A stretch of 62,080 nt of DNA, taken from positions 1 through 62,080 of the forward strand of contig PBKS01000008.1 of assembly GCA_002722155.1 (NCBI GenBank). The letters run 5' to 3'. Below the pieces are notes generated by a model that was given only the letters and a program-made list of their open reading frames with translations, was not told the origin of the DNA and did no database searches. Source of the DNA: Chloroflexota bacterium (GTDB lineage Bacteria; Chloroflexota; Dehalococcoidia; Lucifugimonadales; UBA826). The translations under genes were made by a program, and so were the position numbers. Positions 1-8,586 of this stretch are shown here, in pieces (position 1 is the first letter of the stretch; every line of letters starts with the position of its first letter).

Positions 1-274
1 CACGGTACGACGGGCGCAACCGTAAAGAGAAGTAGTCTTTAATTTTCAAGATGACTTCTTTGGGGTGTTCCATATCGGATTGGACAAAATCAGACAGTGC
101 AAAAGCGGCATTACAGAGGTCCAGTCCTTTTTCAGGTTCCTTCAACCGAGATGTTTCGCACTTAAGTAAATTATCTGTCCCAATTATGCTCCCAAGACTG
201 GTCTTCAAATCAATTTCATCATCAGGAACAAACCGTGAGATATCTATACACACTGAAACTAAAAGGTCATTCAT
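1..274 (-). CDS. Hypothetical protein, C-terminal end cut by window edge
   Basis: An open frame starts at an ATG at 274 and runs without a stop to the left edge, giving 91 visible residues (MNDLLVSVCIDISRF...). I do not recognise the family. The visible part has no obvious membrane segment and contains several acidic stretches. It lies 13 bases downstream of the FmdB-like gene on the same strand, so it is probably the next gene of the rnhB-fmdB run. The frame reading the other way over the same bases is lower quality and was not kept. The coding call rests only on the open frame and its spacing. Confidence 0.5.
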   Translation of the reverse strand, partial: MNDLLVSVCIDISRFVPDDEIDLKTSLGSIIGTDNLLKCETSRLKEPEKGLDLCNAAFALSDFVQSDMEHPKEVILKIKDYFSLRLRPSYR

Positions 275-287
275 GGAATTATTTCCT

Positions 288-605
288 TTATATATCTAAC
301 CCGTCCGGCATTTTTCCACCCCTTGCGTCATCAATAGATTTCCTAACACTATCCGGCATTTGAACGCCATGTCTAGAGAAGGACTCTTCAACATTCTTGC
401 CAATATTTGAAGGGTCCGAATAGTAATTATCAGCTGCGCTGTTGTTAATTGTCCCTCCAAATTTAAATGTAACTTTAGACAATTTTTTCCCAACATCCCG
501 AGAATCACAGGAAGGGCATTGCGGATCCTTAATTGAACTGAAAGATTTGAAAAACAATTCAAATTCGTCATCACAATCTTCACATTTGTATTCATATATT
601 GGCAT
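288..605 (-). CDS. FmdB family zinc-ribbon protein
   Basis: This 105-residue protein begins MPIYEYKCEDC and has a second CPSC pair about 20 residues later. That is the CxxC...CxxC zinc ribbon of the FmdB/CxxC_CxxC_SSSS family of small putative regulators. After the ribbon comes a short beta-rich stretch (KVTFKFGG) and then a polar tail, as is usual in this family. A GAGG Shine-Dalgarno lies about seven bases before the ATG, inside the end of rnhB. The gene follows rnhB by 10 bases and is probably co-transcribed with it. The molecular role of the family is poorly known; zinc binding is inferred from the cysteines. Confidence 0.85.
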   Translation of the reverse strand: MPIYEYKCEDCDDEFELFFKSFSSIKDPQCPSCDSRDVGKKLSKVTFKFGGTINNSAADNYYSDPSNIGKNVEESFSRHGVQMPDSVRKSIDDARGGKMPDGLDI

Positions 606-615
606 GCCAACCTCG

Positions 616-1230
616 TCAGAAGTTCATACTGGCAACGGGTTCAAAGCTCACTCGATGCAAATCTGTGGGCCCAAAAGATTTTATAGCAATCATGTGATCC
701 TTAGTACCATATCCTTTGTTTTTCTCAAAATCATAGCCTGGATATTTAAATGCTACGTCAGACATATACTCATCTCTTATGACTTTAGCAACTATAGAGG
801 CGGCTGCGATAGTTCGCGAAATCTGATCACCTTTTATTATGGATCGCTGGGGAACAGGAATATCATCCAACTTCACAGCATCGATCAAAAGATAGTCAGG
901 CCTGATGAGTGATTCTTCTATGGCTCTTTGCATCGCCAATTTTGTAGCTGGTGCTATGCCCATGCTATCTATTTCTTCCACACTCGCCCATCCTACCTGA
1001 GCAGATAAGGCCTCAGACTGGATTGTCCTTAACAGCTCCTTCCTCTTAATGGCCGTAAGCTTTTTACTATCGGTGATTTGGGAGAGAATCTGATCGTCAA
1101 TATCCGAAGGGAAAATCACGAACCCTGCAGCCACAGGTCCGGCGAGACAGCCTCGCCCAACCTCATCGACCCCACCAATGAGACCAAACCCTTGCGAATT
1201 GAGTTTCCGCTCTATCTCAAGAGAGGTCAT
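616..1230 (-). CDS. rnhB: Ribonuclease HII
   Basis: RNase HII cleaves the RNA strand of RNA/DNA hybrids and starts removal of single ribonucleotides misincorporated in DNA. The 204-residue protein is normal in length. It carries the family motif GVDEVGRG with the metal-binding acidic pair D22/E23, a second acidic site in the LLIDAVK stretch, and the SIVAKVIRD motif typical of type 2 enzymes. It ends ten bases before the FmdB-like gene and starts 23 bases after mnmA, so mnmA-rnhB-fmdB form a minus-strand run. Nothing unusual was seen. Confidence 0.96.
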   Translation of the reverse strand: MTSLEIERKLNSQGFGLIGGVDEVGRGCLAGPVAAGFVIFPSDIDDQILSQITDSKKLTAIKRKELLRTIQSEALSAQVGWASVEEIDSMGIAPATKLAMQRAIEESLIRPDYLLIDAVKLDDIPVPQRSIIKGDQISRTIAAASIVAKVIRDEYMSDVAFKYPGYDFEKNKGYGTKDHMIAIKSFGPTDLHRVSFEPVASMNF

Positions 1231-1253
1231 AAAGTAGACACCCTTTGCTTAAA

Positions 1254-2378
1254 CTAGGATATAGCGACGGCTGAAGTTACTTCTGAACGAGAGGAATTCA
1301 GCTTTAGGTCTTCGATAATTCCTCCGCCTATCATCTCTTCGTCACGATAAAACACAACCGGTTGACCTGGGGTAATGGCACGTTGAGGTTCAAGGAATCT
1401 TATGTCTGCATACCCATCCTTGATCACAACCACAGCCGATTCTTCATTCGCTTTATATCTGATTCTAGCTTTTACTTCGAACTCAGAACCTATTTCAACT
1501 TCTGAAGTGAAGCTTAATTTGTTTGCAGTGAAGTCTGTTTCCATTAAATCTTCATCAGCACCCAAAACCACTTCATTGGTATCGGAATTTATCTTTACCA
1601 CATACCTTGGTTCACCATCTTTGCTATTGATACCTAATTTTCGCCTCTGCCCCACAGTAAAAAACTGAATCCCTGGATGCTCTCCAAGGACATTTCCCTT
1701 AGGGTCTACGAAGTTCCCCTTTTTAGGTTTAACTCTCTCTTTTACGAAGTCACGGTAATTCCCACTCGGTATAAAACATATTTCCTGGCTATCAGGTTTT
1801 CCGGCTACAAGTAAGCCCGCATCTTCCGCGATTTTTCTTATGTCTTCTTTTTTATATTCCCCTACAGGGAATTTCAGGCGGCGGAGCTCTTGCTGTGTCA
1901 AGGTATACAAAACATAAGATTGATCTTTGCTGTTGTCTATTCCTTTGAGGAGATGAAAACCGTTATCACTTTCCGCCAGTCTCGCATAATGGCCAGTCGC
2001 AATATAGTCAGCATCCAGAAAGAGGGCCCTTCTGAGTAAAAAATCGAACTTGATTTTGTCATTGCAAGCTAAACAGGGATGAGGTGTTCTTCCAGTATCG
2101 TATTCACTTATAAAGTAGTCAACGACGTGTTCTTGAAATTCTTTTTCAAAATTCACAAAGTAATGTGGTACATCTATCATCTGGCATACCCGTCTGGCAT
2201 CTTCCACATCTTCCACTGAACAACAGCGATTGTTGGTACCATGTGAATTAGATGAATCTTCGGTCCATAAGCGTAGGGTCATTCCTACGACATCATATCC
2301 TTGATTTTTGAGCAACAAAGCTGCGACAGATGAATCAACACCACCACTCATTGCAACGATTATTTTTTTCTTATCCAT
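1254..2378 (-). CDS. mnmA: tRNA-specific 2-thiouridylase MnmA
   Basis: MnmA puts the 2-thio group on the wobble uridine of tRNA-Lys, -Glu and -Gln, using ATP and a persulfide relay. The 374-residue protein opens with the PP-loop SGGVDSS at residues 11-17. It has the two conserved cysteines in their usual settings: LACNDKIKF near residue 103 (nucleophile) and SQEICFIPSG near residue 200 (persulfide). The C-terminal beta-barrel follows. It is divergent from rsfS, with about 80 AT-rich bases between the two start codons. Confidence 0.96.
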   Translation of the reverse strand: MDKKKIIVAMSGGVDSSVAALLLKNQGYDVVGMTLRLWTEDSSNSHGTNNRCCSVEDVEDARRVCQMIDVPHYFVNFEKEFQEHVVDYFISEYDTGRTPHPCLACNDKIKFDFLLRRALFLDADYIATGHYARLAESDNGFHLLKGIDNSKDQSYVLYTLTQQELRRLKFPVGEYKKEDIRKIAEDAGLLVAGKPDSQEICFIPSGNYRDFVKERVKPKKGNFVDPKGNVLGEHPGIQFFTVGQRRKLGINSKDGEPRYVVKINSDTNEVVLGADEDLMETDFTANKLSFTSEVEIGSEFEVKARIRYKANEESAVVVIKDGYADIRFLEPQRAITPGQPVVFYRDEEMIGGGIIEDLKLNSSRSEVTSAVAIS

Positions 2379-2441
2379 ACAATTAGGCTAGCACATAAAT
2401 CCTTGATTATTACAAAAATAACACCTTCGTGTTAAAGAATA

Positions 2442-2447
2442 TATAAT
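2442..2447 (+). promoter_or_regulatory. Candidate -10 box of rsfS, possible leaderless start
   Basis: A perfect TATAAT ends ten bases before the rsfS ATG at 2458. A transcript starting 6-8 bases after the box would have a leader of only a few bases. No Shine-Dalgarno sequence precedes the ATG, and no good -35 box is visible. This fits leaderless translation but is only sequence inference. Confidence 0.4.
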
Positions 2448-2457
2448 TCTACTCCTA

Positions 2458-2820
2458 ATGATTGACTCAGAAAAAGATAGCGGAAGAGAAGCAGCAGATA
2501 TAGCTGTGCATTCTGCGGTGGAACTTCAAGCCGAAAATATTCACCTCCTCGACGTAAGAGGGATAAGTGAATTTGCTGATTATTTTGTCGTGCTTACCGC
2601 TCAATCCTCACGTCATCTGAGGGCAATAGCCTCTGACATGGAGTTTTCACTTAAATCTGAGGGCCATATTATTCACCATAAAGAAGGTGACCATACCAGT
2701 GGTTGGACTCTACTGGATTATGGAGACCTCATAATCCATCTATTTGCTCCAGAATACAGAGAATTCTATGATCTTGAAAGTGCCTGGTCCGAAGCAAAAA
2801 CACTAAGCATTATTCAATAA
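2458..2820 (+). CDS. rsfS: Ribosomal silencing factor RsfS
   Basis: RsfS (Iojap/DUF143) binds ribosomal protein L14 and blocks joining of the subunits when nutrients are scarce. The 120-residue protein has the family signature in order: the VRGISEFADYFVV strand-helix near residue 35, SSRHLRAIA, and the end motif YGDLIIHLFAPEYREFYDLESAW, split here as seen around residues 83-105. Length is typical. It converges with ndk and their 3' ends overlap by 11 bases. The start codon has no SD but sits just after a TATAAT box. Confidence 0.94.
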   Translation: MIDSEKDSGREAADIAVHSAVELQAENIHLLDVRGISEFADYFVVLTAQSSRHLRAIASDMEFSLKSEGHIIHHKEGDHTSGWTLLDYGDLIIHLFAPEYREFYDLESAWSEAKTLSIIQ

Positions 2821-3259
2821 TCCAAGTATCGATCGCCCTTTCGTATACTAGTATTTCTGAGTTTTCGAAGAAAATTGCTAATTCTCTTGCAGCAGATTCC
2901 AAAGAATCTGAACCATGAATTATATTCATTCCAATTGTCAGACCGTAGTCTCCACGAATAGTTCCAGGTGCAGCCTCTTTTGGGTTAGTAGCTCCCATCA
3001 AGTTACGAGATACTTCCACGGCATTCTCGCCTTCAACTGCTAACGCGATTAGGGGAGAAGAAGTTATGAAACTAACCAATGAATCAAAAAATGGCTTTCC
3101 TACATGCTCTCCATAGTGCTTATTAGCTAACTCTTCGCTAGCTTGGATCATTTTAAGCCCCGAGATCCTGAGGCCCTTGCGTTCCAATCTACCTATAACT
3201 TCACCAACCAGTCCTCTTTGGACTCCATCTGGTTTCACCAATATTAATGTCGTTTCCAA
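2810..3259 (-). CDS. ndk: Nucleoside diphosphate kinase
   Basis: NDK transfers the gamma phosphate from ATP to other (d)NDPs through a phosphohistidine. The 149-residue protein has the standard N-terminus TLILVKPDGVQRGL and the active-site motif NIIHGSDS with the phosphorylated histidine at 115. Length is normal for bacterial NDK with a short C-terminal extension. It is the last gene of the minus-strand run tsaE-tsaB-ndk, 17 bases after tsaB, and overlaps the end of the convergent rsfS. Confidence 0.97.
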   Translation of the reverse strand: METTLILVKPDGVQRGLVGEVIGRLERKGLRISGLKMIQASEELANKHYGEHVGKPFFDSLVSFITSSPLIALAVEGENAVEVSRNLMGATNPKEAAPGTIRGDYGLTIGMNIIHGSDSLESAARELAIFFENSEILVYERAIDTWIIE

Positions 3260-3276
3260 TGTGTTTTCCTCATGAT

Positions 3277-3954
3277 TTATTTTTTTATTGACCTATCAGC
3301 CGATTCAATTTGAGCACTCCTCACATAAATAGGCTCAAGTGACATGGGATCATCAATTTTTCCAGATTCCAATTTACCATAACCTAATTTCACTAAAACA
3401 GATGTCTTCCTAGTAGGAGGTACATCGCTTGCATGTTTCCCATTTATGATGTGGGCATATTCAGATTCCAAAACACTTTTTAACCCTTCTCCACAGAAAA
3501 ATGGGTCTTCAATTTCATCAAAATTCATCTCATCATAACTGCGTACAACGATATCCTCCTCGTTTACATCACCATCAACATACCTGGCCACATAGGCACG
3601 CTCTCGACCAGCCGGAACGAGAGCAATAATATTCTGACTGATATTGATATACGGCTCCACTTCAACGTCAGAAGTGGGAATCCCCACAATTGGAATTTCA
3701 GCTCCCACACTCAAGGATTTAGCAAGACTCATTCCAACCCTCATCGCACTAAATGCACCTGGACCCTTGGCGACAAACACCGCCTCAAGATCCTTTACGG
3801 TAATTTTTTGTCTTTTCAGAAGAGTTTCTACAGCAGGCGCTAATTCCACTGAATGATTCCGTTGGGACCGCCACGTTAACTCTTGCAACAATTCCCCTTT
3901 TTCTGAGCATCCTATGGATGCATATCTTGTAGAAGTGTCGATACAAAGTTCCAT
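3277..3954 (-). CDS. tsaB: tRNA threonylcarbamoyladenosine biosynthesis protein TsaB
   Basis: TsaB is the ASKHA-fold partner of TsaD and TsaE in making t6A37 on ANN-decoding tRNAs. The 225-residue protein begins MELCIDTSTRYASIGC, the usual start of the fold, and carries the family motif VFVAKGPGAFSAMRVGMSLAKSL near residues 60-80 (split here as GPGAFSAMRVG). It starts four bases after the stop of tsaE, a tight pair seen in many genomes. No tsaD is visible in the window, so it must lie elsewhere. Confidence 0.93.
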   Translation of the reverse strand: MELCIDTSTRYASIGCSEKGELLQELTWRSQRNHSVELAPAVETLLKRQKITVKDLEAVFVAKGPGAFSAMRVGMSLAKSLSVGAEIPIVGIPTSDVEVEPYINISQNIIALVPAGRERAYVARYVDGDVNEEDIVVRSYDEMNFDEIEDPFFCGEGLKSVLESEYAHIINGKHASDVPPTRKTSVLVKLGYGKLESGKIDDPMSLEPIYVRSAQIESADRSIKK

Positions 3955-3958
3955 GAAT

Positions 3959-4435
3959 CTAATCCACCCAATTTACAGATTTAGTGATTTCTTTACTTAA
4001 AGCATCTAATCGGCTGGAATCCCAAGCCATTTCTATTCTCCTCTCATCCTCAGAAATGAATGTGAAATCAATTGTTAGGCTTTTTGAGGGGAAAGATTTG
4101 TTAGCCTTATCTGCCCATTCAACAATGCAGATACCATCTCCATAAAGATACTCGTCAATCTGCATTCTTTCTAAGCTTTCCACTCCTTCCAATCTATATA
4201 GATCCATATGGTAAATAGGAAACTTCGCTTCATATTCAGTGATCAGGACAAACGTCGGACTTCTGGCAAAATCATCGGATCCTACGCCTTTTATAATCCC
4301 TTGGGTCATTTTTGTTTTCCCGCTGCCTAGATCGCCGCTCAGCAAGATAATATCTCCCGGCACTGAAGATGACCCAATTATTTTGCCTATTTTTATAGTA
4401 TCCGCTTCATTCGCACTTATTACAGTAAAACTCAT
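3959..4435 (-). CDS. tsaE: tRNA threonylcarbamoyladenosine biosynthesis ATPase TsaE
   Basis: TsaE is the small P-loop ATPase that resets the TsaBDE complex in t6A synthesis. The 158-residue protein shows the Walker A GDLGSGKT at residues 34-41, the switch motif SPTFVLITEY near residue 60, the YHMDLYRL segment and the WADKA motif near residue 105. It leads the operon tsaE-tsaB-ndk. It is divergent from the esterase gene, with 74 bases between the two starts. Confidence 0.94.
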   Translation of the reverse strand: MSFTVISANEADTIKIGKIIGSSSVPGDIILLSGDLGSGKTKMTQGIIKGVGSDDFARSPTFVLITEYEAKFPIYHMDLYRLEGVESLERMQIDEYLYGDGICIVEWADKANKSFPSKSLTIDFTFISEDERRIEMAWDSSRLDALSKEITKSVNWVD

Positions 4436-4509
4436 ATTTTCCTACCACAAAAAGGACTGTTTGAAATACACTACCACTAAAGATACCAAATATATTCAGG
4501 AAAAACTCA

Positions 4510-5175
4510 ATGAATTTTGAACAACTAAGTGAAGGGGCATTGCCGATGGTTGTCGGCACTCCCGATAATTTTGATCCATCACATCAGTACGGAATGATTG
4601 TATTAATGCATGGCTTCGGAAGTCACATGGGCGATCTCGCAGGATTGGCACCGTTAATAAATGAAACTGACTATATTTATGTTTGCCCAAATGCACCAAT
4701 TGGAATGAACATAGGTTTTGGACAACAAGGATATGCTTGGTTTCCAGCCGGAGGTCAAACACAACCTGACGACATTAACAACGCAGTATCTCAACTCCAG
4801 CAGGCTGTAGATTTCGCAATGTCAAAATACCAACCCGATGACTCAGAAATATACGTGGGTGGGTTTTCGCAGGGAGGGATGATGACAATGCATGCGGGAC
4901 TAACAAGGCCAGATATATACAAAGGTGCGATAATATTAAGCTCGAGACTGACCCAGGTCGACTTATTTACCGACAGAATTGAATCTGCAAGGAAAATACC
5001 GATCTTCATGTCCCATGGTACTGAAGATCTAGTGATATCTATCCAAGACGGACGAGAAACAAAAAACTTGCTCGATGAATATGGATATGAAATCGAGTAC
5101 CGTGAATACCCTATGGCTCATGAAATTAGGGAAGAAACGATTGTTGATTTAAAAAATTGGCTACAAAAGACCTGA
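4510..5175 (+). CDS. Alpha/beta hydrolase, carboxylesterase/phospholipase type
   Basis: The 221-residue protein belongs to the small carboxylesterase/lysophospholipase group (Abhydrolase_2). It shows the oxyanion segment LMHGFGS, the nucleophile elbow GGFSQGG with S120, the acid D173 in HGTED and the histidine H204 in the C-terminal helix (PMAHEI). These give a full catalytic triad. There is no signal peptide, so it should be cytosolic. An AGGA-type SD lies 8 bases before the ATG. It is followed after 32 bases by an alcohol dehydrogenase in the same direction, so the two may act on one substrate. The natural ester is unknown. Confidence 0.88.
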   Translation: MNFEQLSEGALPMVVGTPDNFDPSHQYGMIVLMHGFGSHMGDLAGLAPLINETDYIYVCPNAPIGMNIGFGQQGYAWFPAGGQTQPDDINNAVSQLQQAVDFAMSKYQPDDSEIYVGGFSQGGMMTMHAGLTRPDIYKGAIILSSRLTQVDLFTDRIESARKIPIFMSHGTEDLVISIQDGRETKNLLDEYGYEIEYREYPMAHEIREETIVDLKNWLQKT

Positions 5176-5207
5176 AAACAGCAAACTAATCACAACAAGG
5201 GAACATT

Positions 5208-6242
5208 ATGAAAGCAGCATTTTACGATGGTAATGGATATATGGAAGTAAAAGAGCATCCTGACCCTATTGCAGGAGAAGGAGATGCCATAATCCAGGTG
5301 AAAGCCACCGGAATATGCGGTTCAGATTTACTTATGAACAATGATAAAGAGCAAGCTGACGAGCTCCCAGCTGGACATGAAGTAACTGGACTTGTGGTAG
5401 AAGTTGGTCCTGGTTCAGACAAAAACCTAATTGGCCAAAGAGTGGCTATAGAAACCATAGGGCAGGGAAGGGCCTGTTCAAAGTGTTGGTACTGCAGAAT
5501 GGGCCAGTACAGACAGTGCCAGGATATGGCCACCGCTGAAGGTGGTGGGTTTGCCGAATTTATAAACCGTAAAGCGGTAGGTTGCTATGAGATCGGTGAT
5601 TCTATGACTTGGGAAGAAGGGGCACTGGTTGAACCTTTGGCTGTGTCTGTACACGGAATTAGGCGTGGACTAATGACAGGAGGGGAAAGTGTAGCAATTT
5701 TAGGTTCCGGAACAATCGGGCTAACAGCAGTTGTAGCGGCAAGAGCCCTAGGTGCCGGGAAAATTTTCGTTACAGCCAGACATGAGCAACAAGCTAACAT
5801 GGCATTATCACTGGGTGCTGACTACGCTTGTGATCCTTCGAGTGGAGATTTCGAAGATGTGATCCTTGAAAACACAGATGGAAGGGGCGCTGATTTAACT
5901 GTAGAAACTGTCGGTGGCAAAAGTAATGCCACTTTACTTCAAGCAGTCGAAGCAACACGGATGCAAGGTCGAATAGTAGTTCTAGGTGGGTTCAGAACCC
6001 CATTGATATTTGACTGGCTGCAACCCTTGCTGAAGGAACAATCGTTTATATTCTCTTCGTGCTACGGAGTATTAAACGGGTACCATGATTATGAGATGGC
6101 AATTGAACTACTTTCCCAAAAAGAAAATAGACTGAGCGAAATCGTTACCCATAAATACTCTCTCGAAGATATTCAAAAGGGATTTGAATGTGCATATGAC
6201 AAAACTACTGGTTCAATCAAGGTTCAAATCCACCAAAAGTAA
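5208..6242 (+). CDS. Zinc-dependent alcohol dehydrogenase (MDR, threonine/sorbitol dehydrogenase-like)
   Basis: The 344-residue protein is a zinc-containing medium-chain dehydrogenase. Catalytic zinc ligands C37 (GICGSD) and H57 (AGHEVTG) are present. The structural zinc lobe C90-C93-C96-C104 is complete. The Rossmann motif GSGTIGLTAV lies near residues 164-173. This pattern fits the threonine dehydrogenase/sorbitol dehydrogenase branch, but the substrate cannot be read from the sequence. It follows the esterase gene by 32 bases with a GGGA-type SD and is probably co-transcribed. Confidence 0.88.
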   Translation: MKAAFYDGNGYMEVKEHPDPIAGEGDAIIQVKATGICGSDLLMNNDKEQADELPAGHEVTGLVVEVGPGSDKNLIGQRVAIETIGQGRACSKCWYCRMGQYRQCQDMATAEGGGFAEFINRKAVGCYEIGDSMTWEEGALVEPLAVSVHGIRRGLMTGGESVAILGSGTIGLTAVVAARALGAGKIFVTARHEQQANMALSLGADYACDPSSGDFEDVILENTDGRGADLTVETVGGKSNATLLQAVEATRMQGRIVVLGGFRTPLIFDWLQPLLKEQSFIFSSCYGVLNGYHDYEMAIELLSQKENRLSEIVTHKYSLEDIQKGFECAYDKTTGSIKVQIHQK

Positions 6243-6266
6243 TCTATAGAAATAATCAAATATATT

Positions 6267-6833
6267 TTATAAAGCCCTAGGTGCTGAAAGAATATATTTA
6301 GCTATACTTTGTATCACTTCCCAGTCTTGGCTAGTCGGAGCGAATTTCTTGTCTGAAGTCAATGTCCAACCTTGAAAAATCTCCGATTGACTTTTAATTT
6401 CCAGGTTACCTATCTTTTTTGACAATTCCTTGATTGCAACGTCCTGGGAGAGTGTGTTTATAAGTCCGCTAACGCCATCATCACCCTTCCACGTGACGTC
6501 AACTACCTTACCGATTAGAGGAAAGTTTTTCTTCCTATCTGTCTTTATTCCAATTTTTTCGACACTAGAGCCATTGCCTTCAAATGGAATCCCCATAACA
6601 ACCCACCATTTGGGGGGACTATCCTTACTCCGGTCTCTCTTCAAAATGCTTATCCATTTTATTGGCCCGTCAGTGATGTCTATAACACCTAATGACCTTT
6701 GATACCAAGAATTTTCCACCTTTTCTTCTGGTCGCCCACGTTCACTCATTTGTGCCTTGACACCGGCCAAATTGGTAAGGCTCCAGATTAATTCATCTCT
6801 AGCTTTATCTCGTATTCTTTCTTTTATTCCCAT
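6267..6833 (-). CDS. Hypothetical protein, 188 residues
   Basis: I do not recognise this protein. It begins MGIKERIRDKARDELIW and is a soluble, charged sequence without membrane spans. Tryptophans are spaced through it (ESILKRD...PPKWWVVMG region and a GWTLTSDKKF motif near the C-terminus). It lies between the convergent alcohol dehydrogenase and the end of the long minus-strand metabolic train, 43 bases downstream of the IlvD-family gene. Codon use looks like that of its neighbours, so it is probably a real gene, perhaps the last of that transcript. Confidence 0.7.
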   Translation of the reverse strand: MGIKERIRDKARDELIWSLTNLAGVKAQMSERGRPEEKVENSWYQRSLGVIDITDGPIKWISILKRDRSKDSPPKWWVVMGIPFEGNGSSVEKIGIKTDRKKNFPLIGKVVDVTWKGDDGVSGLINTLSQDVAIKELSKKIGNLEIKSQSEIFQGWTLTSDKKFAPTSQDWEVIQSIAKYILSAPRAL

Positions 6834-6876
6834 AACCTTTTTTACTCCACATATGTAGGGACCGTAAATACAATAT

Positions 6877-8586
6877 CTAGCGGCTCTGCAGAGATTCTGC
6901 CCTCAAAAAATCAAAGTCACAGCCTTTATCTGCTTGCAAAATATGCTGTGCGTGCAGCCATTTATAGCCTCGCTTGAATTCAGGAGCTCCATTTTCATTG
7001 GTATTCAGTCTTTCTTCCAATTCTTCGTCTGTAATCAACAAATTTAGTTTTCTATTAGGAACATCAATCTCAATCATGTCCCCATCTTTAATTGCAGATA
7101 ATGGCCCACCACCTGCGGACTCAGGAGTCACATGCACCACTACTGTACCGAATGCAGTCCCGCTCATTCGAGCATCGCTCAACCTAACCATATCCCTTAC
7201 TCCTGTAGCCAGAATTTTCTTTGGAATAGGCAAAAATCCCCACTCAGGAATTCCTGGGCCACCAATAGGACCGCTGTTTTTCATGACTAATATATCGTCC
7301 GGAGATACTTCAAGATCTGGATCATCGATCCGATTACCTAGATCATCATGATCCTCAAATACTATGGCTTTCCCTGTGTGTACCATTAAATCTGGGGACG
7401 CCGCAGTCGGTTTTATAATCGCCCCAGTGGGTGCGATATTTCCATACAAGACTGCCAAGCCTCCTTCAGGGTCTAGGGGGTTACTCATGGGTCTAATAAT
7501 GTCTTCGTTATGGACGAGGTGTCCGGCAATATTCTCACCTAAAGTTCTTCCTGTCACAGTAATATTATCTAAATCTAAAAGACTCTCGATTCTACCCATC
7601 AAGGCGGGTACTCCTCCGGCATAATAAAAATCTTCCATGAGATACTGGCCAGATGGTTTCAAGTTTAGTAAAAACGGTGTGGTTTTAGACAATTCATCGA
7701 ATCTCTCTAAGGTAAGGTCTATACCAACTCTACCTGCAATGGCAGTTAGGTGAACTATCGCGTTCGTTGAACCACCTATTGCGTGCAAGCATTTAATCGC
7801 ATTATCAAAAGCTTTCACATCCATTATTTTTGAAGGTGTAAGATTAGAACCCACATTTTTCACGATTTGCCTACCGACTTCTTCAGCATGCTGCTTTCGA
7901 CGAGAGTCTACCGCAGGTATCGCCGCATTTCCTGGCAATGCCATACCCAATGCTTCTCCCATAGTTCCCATCGTTGAGGCAGTTCCCATAGTCATACAAT
8001 GCCCGTTACTTCTAACTATGCAGCTTTGTAGCTCAGCCCAGTCATCTTCATCGATGGTCCCAGCTCTGAGTTCGACTTCATATCGGCGGCAGTCGGTGCA
8101 TGAACCTAATTCTTCTCCCTTCCAGTTTCCTTTCAGTTGTGGTCCACCGGTCACCAAAATAGCAGGTATATCGGCACTAGCTGCACCCATTAACAGGGCA
8201 GGAGTAGTTTTGTCACAACCGCCCAGGAGAACAACGCCGTCGAGAGGATTTGCGGTTATCGATTCTTCAACATCCATGCTAAGAAGATTTCTATACAGCA
8301 TGGTCGTCGGCTTCATGTTGTATTCTCCCAACGACATGACTGGGAATTCCATCGGAAATCCTCCCACCTGCCACACACCTATCTTCACGGATTCTGCCAG
8401 GTCTCTCAAGTGCGAATTACAGTGAGTCAGCTCACTCCAAGTGTTGCAAATCCCTATGATAGGCTTGCCCTCATATGAAGATTCACTAAATCCTTCGGCC
8501 TTAAATCCGGCCCTTCTTAACCATCCATAAAGCTCAGGAGTATCGAACCATTCTCTGCTTCTGTTTGGGGGTGTGTTTTCACTCAT
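6877..8586 (-). CDS. IlvD/EDD family dehydratase, pentonate (arabonate-type) dehydratase-like
   Basis: Enzymes of this family dehydrate dihydroxy-acids with an Fe-S cluster. The 569-residue protein has the family motifs GICNTWSELTHCN, GGCDKTTPALLMGA and GHCMTMGTASTMG, which hold the cluster cysteines. The segment FPMEFPVMSLGE...KPTTMLYRNLL and the motif QYLMEDFYYAGG match sugar-acid dehydratases such as L-arabonate dehydratase better than branched-chain DHAD. Substrate is therefore probably an aldonic acid, by family inference. Its ATG overlaps the stop of the 224-residue gene as ATGA, so it is translationally tied to the formate dehydrogenase operon, an odd pairing. Confidence 0.85.
   Translation of the reverse strand: MSENTPPNRSREWFDTPELYGWLRRAGFKAEGFSESSYEGKPIIGICNTWSELTHCNSHLRDLAESVKIGVWQVGGFPMEFPVMSLGEYNMKPTTMLYRNLLSMDVEESITANPLDGVVLLGGCDKTTPALLMGAASADIPAILVTGGPQLKGNWKGEELGSCTDCRRYEVELRAGTIDEDDWAELQSCIVRSNGHCMTMGTASTMGTMGEALGMALPGNAAIPAVDSRRKQHAEEVGRQIVKNVGSNLTPSKIMDVKAFDNAIKCLHAIGGSTNAIVHLTAIAGRVGIDLTLERFDELSKTTPFLLNLKPSGQYLMEDFYYAGGVPALMGRIESLLDLDNITVTGRTLGENIAGHLVHNEDIIRPMSNPLDPEGGLAVLYGNIAPTGAIIKPTAASPDLMVHTGKAIVFEDHDDLGNRIDDPDLEVSPDDILVMKNSGPIGGPGIPEWGFLPIPKKILATGVRDMVRLSDARMSGTAFGTVVVHVTPESAGGGPLSAIKDGDMIEIDVPNRKLNLLITDEELEERLNTNENGAPEFKRGYKWLHAQHILQADKGCDFDFLRAESLQSR

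Noticed and set aside
442-912. Plus-strand 156-codon frame over fmdB and rnhB
   Set aside because: It is antisense to two clear genes and its product has no family features.
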